Origin: Anabaena subtropica FACHB-260
GTDB lineage: Bacteria; Cyanobacteriota; Cyanobacteriia; Cyanobacteriales; Nostocaceae
Length of the DNA stretch: 64,000 nt
Direction: 5' to 3'
Assembly (NCBI RefSeq): GCF_014697105.1
Contig: NZ_JACJRF010000004.1
Location: 162,853 to 226,852 of the forward strand
Below the pieces are notes generated by a model that was given only the letters and a program-made list of their open reading frames with translations, was not told the origin of the DNA and ran no database searches. Each line of letters opens with the position of its first letter. Position 1 is the stretch's first letter. This document shows, one piece after another, positions 35,994 to 42,964 of this stretch. A program made the translations under genes and the position numbers.

Positions 35994-36515
35994 TCAATTA
36001 CTGATATTTGAAAACTCAATCTTGATACTATCCCCTGGCTGCAAATTTAACTCAGATGCTCTTCCTGAGCGTAATTCAATCACTGTATCGATGGGGACGT
36101 TAGGGCCATAGGTTGGACAAGGCTCTTTAGCGCAAGGAGGTGCAGCCGCCTCAATATACTTCACTACACCGTTTTCCAAAAAAACCATATCCAAAGCAAC
36201 AGGTACATTCTTCATCCAAAAGCTGACTGGTTGCGGAGAGGAAAAGGGAAACATCATTCCTCGGTTATCTGGTAAAGCTGGCCGATACATCAGTCCCATT
36301 TGTTGCTGTTCCTGTGTTCGTGCTACTTCTAATTCAATGGTTGTACCATTAGGAATAATTGCCCTAGCAGAAATTGGTAGTGTCTGTCCAGTGTTTGCCA
36401 GTACCGCAGGCTGAGAACTAGCTGTATCCGTAGGCGATTTGGCAGTGCTTTCCGAAGAGCAACCTATCAGGAAAATACTCAATAGCATGGAAATTAAAGT
36501 TAACCGACGCATCAT
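35994..36515 (-). CDS. DUF192 family lipoprotein
   Basis: The 173-aa protein has a lipoprotein signal ending in the lipobox LIGC (Met-Met start, cleaved before Cys ~19). The mature part is a DUF192 domain: TIELEVARTQEQQQMGLMYR, then MMFPFSSPQPVSFWMKNVPV and ALDMVFLENGVVKYIEAAAP. DUF192 is a small beta-rich domain, common in bacteria and archaea, of unknown function. The lipid anchor places it on the outer face of a membrane. No operon partner is evident. Confidence 0.9.
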   Translation of the reverse strand: MMRRLTLISMLLSIFLIGCSSESTAKSPTDTASSQPAVLANTGQTLPISARAIIPNGTTIELEVARTQEQQQMGLMYRPALPDNRGMMFPFSSPQPVSFWMKNVPVALDMVFLENGVVKYIEAAAPPCAKEPCPTYGPNVPIDTVIELRSGRASELNLQPGDSIKIEFSNISN

Positions 36516-36811
36516 ACAATCTTTAATTTTGTGATTTAGACTTCGATTTTACAAAAATTAACCGAAAAAGCCCACAGCTTTTGGTTGTATTTTTTGCAAC
36601 TTTGTAAGATTGGTTCTCAATCCATTCAAAATATCCTACGGGTAGGCTTACGCCTTTGAAGGAAAGCACGATACAAGATTCCAAAACTCTCCAGACGGAG
36701 GATCAGGATGGAGTTGTTGAATAAAACTCGTTATCAACAAATATCCCACTCGTTGGAGAGTGGGAGTGTTTAAATATACAGTAAAATTTGCATTATTGTG
36801 GTTGTGAGTTT
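36516..36811. other. Intergenic region with a hairpin and a possible 21-codon ORF
   Basis: A GGAGGA site precedes ATG at 36708, opening a 21-codon frame to 36773 (MELLNKTRYQQISHSLESGS, then V). The frame contains the hairpin CCCACTC (36745-36751)/GAGTGGG (36758-36764). Read on the minus strand the hairpin lies 48 bp after the nblR stop and could terminate it. The ORF is too short to trust. Confidence 0.4.
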
Positions 36812-37498
36812 TTACGATTCCCTGAGAACATAACCAACGCCACGCACCGTTTGAATCAGGCGCTTTTGACCTTCATCTTCAATTTTTAAGCGTAAGTAGC
36901 GAATATAGACTTCAATGACATTAGATTCACCCATAAAATCATAACCCCAGACATTTTCTAGAATTTGTTCGCGGGTTAATACTTCACGGGGATGTTCCAT
37001 TAAATACTTTAAGAGTTCAAATTCTTTCATTGTTAAGTCAATATTTCGTCCACTGTAAACAGCGCGGCGATTGGCTATATCTAAAACCAAATCACCAAAG
37101 CGTAACTGTTCTGTGGTATCAACATCAGGTTTTAAATAAAGGCGAATCAGTCTTAAAAAGTCTTCTGGACGATAAGGTTTAAGAATATAATCATCGGCTC
37201 CGGCTTCTAGACAAGCAACCCGATCATCAACTGTGTCCCTAGCCATTAGAACCAGTACTGGCGATCGCATTCCGGTATTTCGCATATTTTTGCACAACGA
37301 AAGTCCTGATTCACCCGCCAGCATTCGGTCTAACACCACTAACGCAGGCTGGCGATCGCGACAGTATTGCAAACCAGTAGTCGCATCATTGGCCAAAATA
37401 GGATCATAGCCAGCTTCTTGTAAATCAAAAGACAGTTGATTTGCCAGGCTATCATCAGTTTCGATCACCAAAACACAGGGACTATGAGCAGCGATCAT
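36812..37498 (-). CDS. nblR: Response regulator, probable NblR
   Basis: The 228-aa OmpR/PhoB-type regulator starts at MIAAHSPCVLVIETDDSLAN. The open frame continues 57 codons upstream, but these lie in repeat DNA and the MITE-like element. The receiver (about residues 8-120) has phospho-Asp in LVVLDRMLAGESGLSLC. The C-terminal winged helix (about 130-226) contains LTMKEFELLKYLMEHPREVL and GESNVIEVYIRYLRLKIEDE. The sequence strongly resembles NblR, a regulator linked to phycobilisome degradation under nutrient stress. The PhoB-like DNA-binding domain is shared by paralogs, so the symbol is likely rather than certain. Confidence 0.75.
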   Translation of the reverse strand: MIAAHSPCVLVIETDDSLANQLSFDLQEAGYDPILANDATTGLQYCRDRQPALVVLDRMLAGESGLSLCKNMRNTGMRSPVLVLMARDTVDDRVACLEAGADDYILKPYRPEDFLRLIRLYLKPDVDTTEQLRFGDLVLDIANRRAVYSGRNIDLTMKEFELLKYLMEHPREVLTREQILENVWGYDFMGESNVIEVYIRYLRLKIEDEGQKRLIQTVRGVGYVLRES

Positions 37499-37566
37499 AA
37501 GATTTGGGAATATTGGATGTTTAATTGTATAGGCAATAAGTGATGAGTGGGGAGTAGAAGCAGGGG

Positions 37567-37714
37567 CAATACGGTTCGGATAAGCAGGGGGTGCAGGGGA
37601 GGCAGGGGAGGGAAGAGAGTTATTATTAAGCAATTTCTCTTCCCCTGCTTCTATTCTCCCCCTGCACAAGAACAGCTCGCCTCAACAGATAACTCTGTTA
37701 ACCGAACCGTATTG
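37567..37714. mobile_element. MITE-like element, copy 2 (148 bp) with 10-bp direct repeats
   Basis: The ends are CAATACGGTTCGG (37567-37579) and CCGAACCGTATTG (37702-37714), identical to copy 1 at 3683-3828. The perfect 10-bp GAAGCAGGGG lies immediately outside each end (37557-37566 and 37715-37724), as a target-site duplication would. The motif GAAGCAGGGG is common in this genome's low-complexity tracts, so chance is not excluded. It lies 69 bp upstream of the nblR start and may influence its promoter. Confidence 0.7.
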
Positions 37715-37736
37715 GAAGCAGGGGAGCCACTGCGGT

Positions 37737-37782
37737 CTTCTCTACGTTCCCTGCGGGACGCTCCGCAGGGAACGTAGAGAAG
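37737..37782. repeat. Perfect 20-bp palindrome, hairpin
   Basis: CTTCTCTACGTTCCCTGCGG (37737-37756) and its exact complement (37763-37782) flank a 6-nt loop, GACGCT. The stem is GC-rich and long enough to be very stable in RNA. It lies about 70 bp beyond the nadK stop (minus strand) and adjacent to the MITE-like copy 2. It resembles the palindromic repeats of Nostoc genomes and may serve as a terminator for nadK. Confidence 0.7.
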
Positions 37783-37849
37783 GGGGTTCCCCAAGTGCAG
37801 CAAGTGGCGTAGCAGGGGAAAAAGACAACTATTGACTATTGATTAATGA

Positions 37850-38773
37850 CTAAGGCAATTCTACCGAAGTTGGTTTGGCGATATGCGGTAGACCCCAACC
37901 GAGTTTTTCTCGTAAAATACGGAAAAATTCTGGTGGTTGTAGGCGAATGAAGCGGACATTGTAGGGCGATCGCTCTAAATACACTCGATCCTCTGGAAAA
38001 ATATAACATCCGCCATTGCCATCTACTACCATCACCAATCGGGGGATGTTCACCGGATAAATATTTACTGGTTCCGTATCAGGAAACACTAAAGCCCTAG
38101 AAGCTAAAGAATGAGGACAAATGGGAACTAGCTGTAATGCTGGTACGCCAGGGGTGACGACTGGGCCACCCGCACTTAAGGAATAAGCTGTGGAACCAGT
38201 AGGTGTAGAAACAATTACTCCATCGGCGGCAATATCTACTGGTGCATGGCGACCTACAGCAATTTCAAAATGGCACATTGAAGTTAATGGTTCACGATGT
38301 AAAACCATTTCGTTCAAACATAGAGCTTCCCAAAGTACTGACTCTCCTCGCAGTACTTTGACCGTGAGCATGGCTCGTTCTTCAATTTCATACTCACCTG
38401 CGATCGCCTGTTCTATGGCTTGGGGTAATTGATTCAGGTAGATTTCCGTTAGAAACCCCATGTGTCCAGTATTCACTGCCAAAATCGGAATACCGCAAGG
38501 CGCTACCTGACGCGATGCAGCTAAAACAGTACCATCACCTCCTAGAACTATGGCGAATTTCATCTCTGGATCAAAACCAGGAGGTGTCAAACCATCAATT
38601 GGCGTGTGGCATACAGGGCTTTCAGGATTAGAATAGCCCAATATGCCACCGATACTAGATGTGATAGCTACATCCCAACCGACTGCGGTTAGCTTGTCTT
38701 TTAGCTCGATAGCAACACGACCGGCTATCGGTTTAATGTCGTTGTATATAATGCCTACTTTCGGCACACCCAA
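37850..38773 (-). CDS. nadK: NAD kinase
   Basis: The 307-aa enzyme phosphorylates NAD to NADP. Diagnostic motifs are [20 protein letters not shown] (phosphate-binding GGDGT) and [19 protein letters not shown]. Cyanobacteria often have two NAD kinases, and this longer one fits the group with an N-terminal extension. It is followed on the minus strand by nblR after about 350 bp of repeat-rich DNA, so no shared transcript is assumed. NADPH supply for photosynthetic metabolism is the likely role. Confidence 0.94.
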   Translation of the reverse strand: MGVPKVGIIYNDIKPIAGRVAIELKDKLTAVGWDVAITSSIGGILGYSNPESPVCHTPIDGLTPPGFDPEMKFAIVLGGDGTVLAASRQVAPCGIPILAVNTGHMGFLTEIYLNQLPQAIEQAIAGEYEIEERAMLTVKVLRGESVLWEALCLNEMVLHREPLTSMCHFEIAVGRHAPVDIAADGVIVSTPTGSTAYSLSAGGPVVTPGVPALQLVPICPHSLASRALVFPDTEPVNIYPVNIPRLVMVVDGNGGCYIFPEDRVYLERSPYNVRFIRLQPPEFFRILREKLGWGLPHIAKPTSVELP

Positions 38774-38835
38774 ATATCCAATTTTAAGCGACGCTTTGTT
38801 TTATGTAATCGTTACACATTTTGGATCAGTAGTCA

Positions 38836-38911
38836 TTAGTTTAGAGTCAAAAGTCTACAGTCTATAGTCTAAATCTACAACTAATGACTAATGACTATTG
38901 ACTATTGACTT
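38836..38911. repeat. Heptamer tandem repeats overlapping the ycf39 stop
   Basis: TGACTAA/TGACTAT units run across the ycf39 end. The stop codon and final residues VNSQ of Ycf39 are encoded by these heptamers (38895-38906). Confidence 0.7.
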
Positions 38912-39884
38912 TCTTAAATGGAGTTTTTTTATTTTTCTGCTTTTTAGTTTTAGTTTTCTGGTAATCTAGCTCTTTGAGCTTCTTCAGAATTCTACTGAAA
39001 TATTCTTGTAGATAACTTTCTAAAGTAGTAGTTTGTTCTTTTTCTAACCCAAATACTTGATATACATCATCCATTGGCGCATTTAAAGGTCTACCACTTG
39101 CCAACACTTCGGTAAATGCCAACCTGTCAGCTACATTCCATCCCCATTGAAAGAATCTGGCAATACCACGCACAGCTCGTAGTAGGTTGATTGGCATTCG
39201 TCTGACTTTAGCTTCTTTGCCAGATAAGCGCTCACATAAATTAATGATTTCCTCGGCACTCCATGCACGAGTACCTACTAAAGGGAAAGCTTGTTTTTCT
39301 GTTTCTGGTACACTCAACGCCCGCACAGCAAACTTAGCAATGTCTAAGGTATCCATGTAGGCGACTGGGGAAGAGGCACCTGTTACCCAAACAGGTTGTC
39401 CTTCTAAAATGGGGATACCATACTGACCGATTAACCCTTGCATGAAGCCAGCCAAGCGCAAAACAGTGTAATTTATGCCTGATTCAGCTAAAAATAATTC
39501 TGTACACCGTTTAATTTCCATCAGAGGTACTTCTGGATATTTATCGGCATCAATAATAGAAAAGAATATAAAACGCTCTACACCCGCAGCTTTTGCCGCC
39601 TGGATTAAGGCTAGCTGACCTTCCCAGTCTACCTGCTTAATAGTCAGTGAATCTGTAGCACGAGAGGTGGCAGCATCAATTACTGCTGTTACACCTTCTA
39701 GCGCTGCTGCAAGGGTTTGGGGTTGACACAAATCTCCTCTTACCAATTCGGCTCCCCATTCTTTTAAAAAAGCTGCTCTTTTAGCACTCCGTACAAGACA
39801 GCGCACCTTATATCCCTCATCGATCGCACGACGAGCCACTTGTCTTCCTAAGGTGCCAGTGGCACCGACTATTAATAATGTCAT
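38895..39884 (-). CDS. ycf39: Ycf39/HCF244-like photosystem II assembly protein
   Basis: The 329-aa NmrA-type SDR-like protein opens with LLIVGATGTLGRQVARRAID (dinucleotide fold). It carries QPVWVTGASSPVAYMDTLDI and RMPINLLRAVRGIARFFQWG. It matches Ycf39, which with Hlip proteins protects newly made D1 and delivers chlorophyll during photosystem II assembly. The normal catalytic Tyr-x3-Lys of SDR enzymes is absent, as expected. The C-terminus ends in a Lys-rich tail (KTKTKKQKNKKTPFKKVNSQ) whose last codons come from a heptamer repeat. It lies downstream of petM on the same strand, separated by a strong hairpin. Confidence 0.88.
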   Translation of the reverse strand: MTLLIVGATGTLGRQVARRAIDEGYKVRCLVRSAKRAAFLKEWGAELVRGDLCQPQTLAAALEGVTAVIDAATSRATDSLTIKQVDWEGQLALIQAAKAAGVERFIFFSIIDADKYPEVPLMEIKRCTELFLAESGINYTVLRLAGFMQGLIGQYGIPILEGQPVWVTGASSPVAYMDTLDIAKFAVRALSVPETEKQAFPLVGTRAWSAEEIINLCERLSGKEAKVRRMPINLLRAVRGIARFFQWGWNVADRLAFTEVLASGRPLNAPMDDVYQVFGLEKEQTTTLESYLQEYFSRILKKLKELDYQKTKTKKQKNKKTPFKKVNSQ

Positions 39885-39995
39885 GAGGGTTGTAACAAAT
39901 TTTAAACTTTTATGAAAAGAATCTTAACAGAATTATATCTGTAAATAAAAGTTACTGGGTTTTTACGAAACAGAATTGATACTGAAAAAACTCCT

Positions 39996-40055
39996 AAAAT
40001 AGCGTTGTCCGGTGAGTGCAGCTACAGATGCGGCTTTGCCGGACAAGCTATTTTT
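39996..40055. terminator. Long hairpin between petM and ycf39
   Basis: AAAATAGCGTTGTCCGG (39996-40012) is complementary to CCGGACAAGCTATTTTT (40039-40055) with a single bulged base. A run of T on either strand follows the stem, so it can terminate petM (minus strand) and looks bidirectional. Its 26-nt loop is GC-mixed; the whole may also be a repeat. Confidence 0.65.
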
Positions 40056-40106
40056 CCAGTGAGATCAAGGCTTCTCATCTGTTGAAAACAGGCGATTAGA
40101 GGTCAA

Positions 40107-40211
40107 TTATTCTTCTGCGCCCTGAATTTTCAGTAATAAAGCACCCAACGCCCAACCTACGAAAATTAACCCGAAGGACAACAAAGCTGCATTCAAAAGT
40201 TCGCCGCTCAT
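40107..40211 (-). CDS. petM: Cytochrome b6-f complex subunit 7 (PetM)
   Basis: The 34-aa peptide reads [20 protein letters not shown] then [14 protein letters not shown], the canonical PetM sequence: one membrane helix (about residues 8-27) and a short polar tail. It is one of the four small subunits that stabilise the cytochrome b6f dimer in the thylakoid membrane. AGGAG lies 9 bases upstream of the ATG. It is shorter than usual ORF cut-offs and therefore easily missed. ycf39 follows on the same strand after a hairpin. Confidence 0.95.
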   Translation of the reverse strand: MSGELLNAALLSFGLIFVGWALGALLLKIQGAEE

Positions 40212-40419
40212 TGATGTGATTCTCCTTTACCAACAGATTTTTGCTTTTTGGTCTAATCCAGGTATATGAGTAATTGTTGCTGAGTAAGATTTTTTCCTCT
40301 GCGCTCTTGCCCTTTTTCTTGGGATTAGACCTGTGTAAATAATTTTAAACTAGTTTGATAGTCAATCCCTACTATTGGGAGATGAAATCAACCAATAAAC
40401 TCTTCTCCAAATTAATTAT

Positions 40420-41508
40420 ATGTACCAATTCAATCAAGACCAGACAGTAAATATACTTCAAAAACATCGCCCGCGTTTAGCGTTGACAATAGGAGATCCA
40501 GCAGGAATCGGACTAGAGGTAATTTTGAAAGCTTTAGCTGATTCAGAAGTTAGTCGAAACTATGACCTAACTGTACTAGGTAATAGAAATTTATTGCTAG
40601 AGACTCATAAACAACTAAGTTCGACTGAAAATTTAGCGTCCTTGGCTAATCCTGCCTTATTAAAACTTATTGATGTACCTGTTAACAGAGAAATTACCGA
40701 CCAAATTATTTTAGGAACTGGTAACGCGGCTAGTGGTGCGGCGAGTTTTGCTTATATGGAATATGCGATCGCTCAAACTCTCGCGGGTGCATTTGATGGA
40801 ATTGTTACTGCTCCCATAGCTAAATCTGCGTGGAAATCCGCAGGGTATAATTACCCAGGGCAAACGGAATTATTGGCTGAAAAGTCTGGTGTTGAACGCT
40901 TTGGGATGTTATTTGTGGGGCGATCGCCTTACACTGGTTGGACACTCAGGACTTTATTAGCTACTACCCATATACCTTTACGTCAAGTAGCAGATACGCT
41001 AACACCAGAGTTGTTGGCAAGAAAATTAGATTTGTTAGTGGAGTGTTTAGACAAAGATTTTGGCATCACAAGTGGGAGAATAGCGATCGCTGGTTTAAAT
41101 CCCCACAGTGGCGAACAAGGACAACTGGGAACTGAAGAACTGGATTGGTTAATTCCCTGGTTAGAAGCAGAACGACAAAAACGCCCCAATTTTCAACTAG
41201 ATGGGCCTATTCCCCCCGATACAATGTGGGTCAAACCTAGTCAGGCTTGGTATGGCAATGCTGTTGTGAAAAACCCTGCTGATGCTTACTTGGCACTTTA
41301 CCACGACCAAGGCTTAATTCCCGTCAAACTGATGGCTTTTGACCGTGCTGTTAATACTTCCATTGGTTTACCGTTTGTTCGGACTTCCCCCGACCACGGA
41401 ACAGCCTTTGATATTGCAGGTAAGGGTATTGCTGATGCAACCAGTATGAAGGAGGCGATCGTTTTAGCGGCTGAGTTGGTTAATCAAAGGTTGGGTGTTA
41501 AACAATAA
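40420..41508 (+). CDS. pdxA: 4-hydroxythreonine-4-phosphate dehydrogenase
   Basis: The 362-aa enzyme oxidises 4-phosphohydroxy-L-threonine for pyridoxal phosphate synthesis. Motifs are [20 protein letters not shown], metal-binding [33 protein letters not shown], and [20 protein letters not shown] with the metal His. The first ~20 residues before the conserved core ([19 protein letters not shown]) are an extension; a nearer ATG with better context was not found. Cyanobacteria carrying PdxA may use the DXP-dependent route; the PdxST genes are not in this window. An unrelated relic follows the stop. Confidence 0.94.
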   Translation: MYQFNQDQTVNILQKHRPRLALTIGDPAGIGLEVILKALADSEVSRNYDLTVLGNRNLLLETHKQLSSTENLASLANPALLKLIDVPVNREITDQIILGTGNAASGAASFAYMEYAIAQTLAGAFDGIVTAPIAKSAWKSAGYNYPGQTELLAEKSGVERFGMLFVGRSPYTGWTLRTLLATTHIPLRQVADTLTPELLARKLDLLVECLDKDFGITSGRIAIAGLNPHSGEQGQLGTEELDWLIPWLEAERQKRPNFQLDGPIPPDTMWVKPSQAWYGNAVVKNPADAYLALYHDQGLIPVKLMAFDRAVNTSIGLPFVRTSPDHGTAFDIAGKGIADATSMKEAIVLAAELVNQRLGVKQ

Positions 41509-41585
41509 GACCTAGAAGTAAAAGCTATCATGAAACACTCATTGCAGACCTCAAAGATCAATTAGAAGCAGCATTATATATTTGA
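41508..41585 (+). pseudogene. Remnant of a HTH addiction-module antidote gene
   Basis: Reading out of the pdxA frame gives [20 protein letters not shown] then AALYI and a stop. This resembles the N-terminus of HigA-type addiction-module antidotes, which start with a -RSYHE-LI--LKDPEEAA-Y- pattern. No start codon lies in frame and the HTH part is gone, so it is at most a fossil. The family link is by eye and should be treated as tentative. Confidence 0.4.
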
Positions 41586-41693
41586 CAAAAGATCATTATT
41601 TACTGCAAGTATCAACAAATAAGATGTAAATCGGTAGTCTATTTATAAATAGCCACACCCTGATAGTAGTGTGTGAGTTAACTTTTGGATAAT

Positions 41694-42410
41694 CTAAATA
41701 GTTGTCGGTTCGGGTATTTCAAACTTGTAACCGTAACCACGAACAGTCTTAATAAACTCAGGTACACTCGTATCAGCTTCTAACTTTTTACGTAGCTGAC
41801 CGATATGTACGTCCACTACTCGTCCATCTCCCACATAGTCACAACCCCAGATTTTTTGGATTAACTGAGGACGGCTCCAAGCTTGACCCGGATGACTTGC
41901 TAAAAAATGTAAAATATTAAACTCTAGGGCTGTGAGATTAAGAGGTTTATCGTTAAGTGTCACCTCTCGTCCTTCTGGGTTAATTGCTAACTGCTTGAAT
42001 ATCAAGCGTTGTGAAGGAGAAGGTTTCACAGAGCGTATCCGTCTCAAAAGAGCTTGGACTCGAACTTCAATTTCAGCCAGACTAAATGGCTTAGTAATAA
42101 AGTCATCAGCACCAGCCGCCAGGATTCTAATTTTGTCAGCTTCCTCGGTTCTTCCAGTCAAAATCATTACTAAGACATTATTGCGACTCTGCATTTCTTG
42201 GCAAAGATTGTAACCACTAGTATCTGGGAGATTCCAATCAAGAATTACTAAAGCTGGGTTAAATTGTTCAAACAATGACAAAGCTGTTTTACCATCTGGG
42301 GCAGACTCTATTTGATATTTGCGGCTTAAAAAGCGATATATGAGGTTACGGACTCCAAAATCGTCGTCTACAACAAGAATTTTGGGGTTTGTAGCGGAAA
42401 GCATCACCAT
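41694..42410 (-). CDS. OmpR-family response regulator
   Basis: The 238-aa regulator has a receiver domain (about residues 10-125) with DD acid pair in ILVVDDDFGVRNLI, phospho-Asp in LVILDWNLPDTSG and Lys in FITKPFSLAEIEVRV. The winged-helix output (about 140-232) contains LNLTALEFNILHFLASHPGQ and GDGRVVDVHIGQLRKKL. It has no partner kinase in this window. Start could be Met 1 or Met 3. Cyanobacterial regulators of this type control nutrient or stress genes; the specific one cannot be named from sequence alone. Confidence 0.9.
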   Translation of the reverse strand: MVMLSATNPKILVVDDDFGVRNLIYRFLSRKYQIESAPDGKTALSLFEQFNPALVILDWNLPDTSGYNLCQEMQSRNNVLVMILTGRTEEADKIRILAAGADDFITKPFSLAEIEVRVQALLRRIRSVKPSPSQRLIFKQLAINPEGREVTLNDKPLNLTALEFNILHFLASHPGQAWSRPQLIQKIWGCDYVGDGRVVDVHIGQLRKKLEADTSVPEFIKTVRGYGYKFEIPEPTTI

Positions 42411-42863
42411 ATTGTTTTAGCGATTGTTATAGCCTATTGTTTATCTAGCGTTTTGTTGTTGAGAATGCGCCTACACAAGATATAGCCGTTAAGGTAACTG
42501 TGCTATGGGCGCTGTTAGTAGGGAGCGTTCGTTTGTGTCTACCTCCGATGAGTACGTAGACTGATATTAGCTGACAGCTATACATTATCGTTGTATTACT
42601 TAGCTACATTTAATTTTCCATTAAATTTATGAAAAGTTCAGCTATGATTATGCAAACAAAATGTATGACTTTTGTATAACCTTGGTATGTTTTTCGGTTG
42701 ATGTGCTAAAATCATAAATCTTCAAAGTTGAGAGAAGTTGATATTTGTAAGTGTGTTTCCCAGTCTGTACAACTTCTCTAAATAAATCTGGCTGGCTTTA
42801 CAAAAAAGCCACAAAGCAATTCCAGTCAATACAAACGTAATATACCGTACTCTGATCTAACCT
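42411..42863. other. Intergenic region upstream of the NACHT gene
   Basis: The 450-bp divergent gap between the OmpR regulator and the NACHT gene is AT-rich with no ORF. It would contain both promoters. I did not identify a convincing -10/-35 pair or operator. Confidence 0.5.
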
Positions 42864-42956
42864 ATGGAAAAACTACCTACAGGAAGATACGAGTATGTTT
42901 CTGGAGTGTGTCTACGTGCAGCTACCAAAAGATTAGTAATTAAGAACACATTATAG
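42864..42956 (+). CDS. 30-codon ORF immediately upstream of the NACHT gene
   Basis: The frame reads MEKLPTGRYEYVSGVCLRAA then TKRLVIKNTL and a TAG stop that is 8 bp before the NACHT ATG. The peptide is basic and soluble-looking. It could be a leader peptide, a small partner, or chance. No strong Shine-Dalgarno lies before it. Confidence 0.35.
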   Translation: MEKLPTGRYEYVSGVCLRAATKRLVIKNTL

Positions 42957-42964
42957 CTGAGAGT

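Noticed and set aside
36708..36773. 21-codon ORF with a good ribosome-binding site before nblR's 3' end
   Set aside because: Too short to support; contains a hairpin that is better explained as a terminator.
37499..37669. Extension of the nblR reading frame 57 codons upstream
   Set aside because: These codons lie in the MITE-like element and low-complexity repeats. The protein family starts at the internal ATG at 37498.
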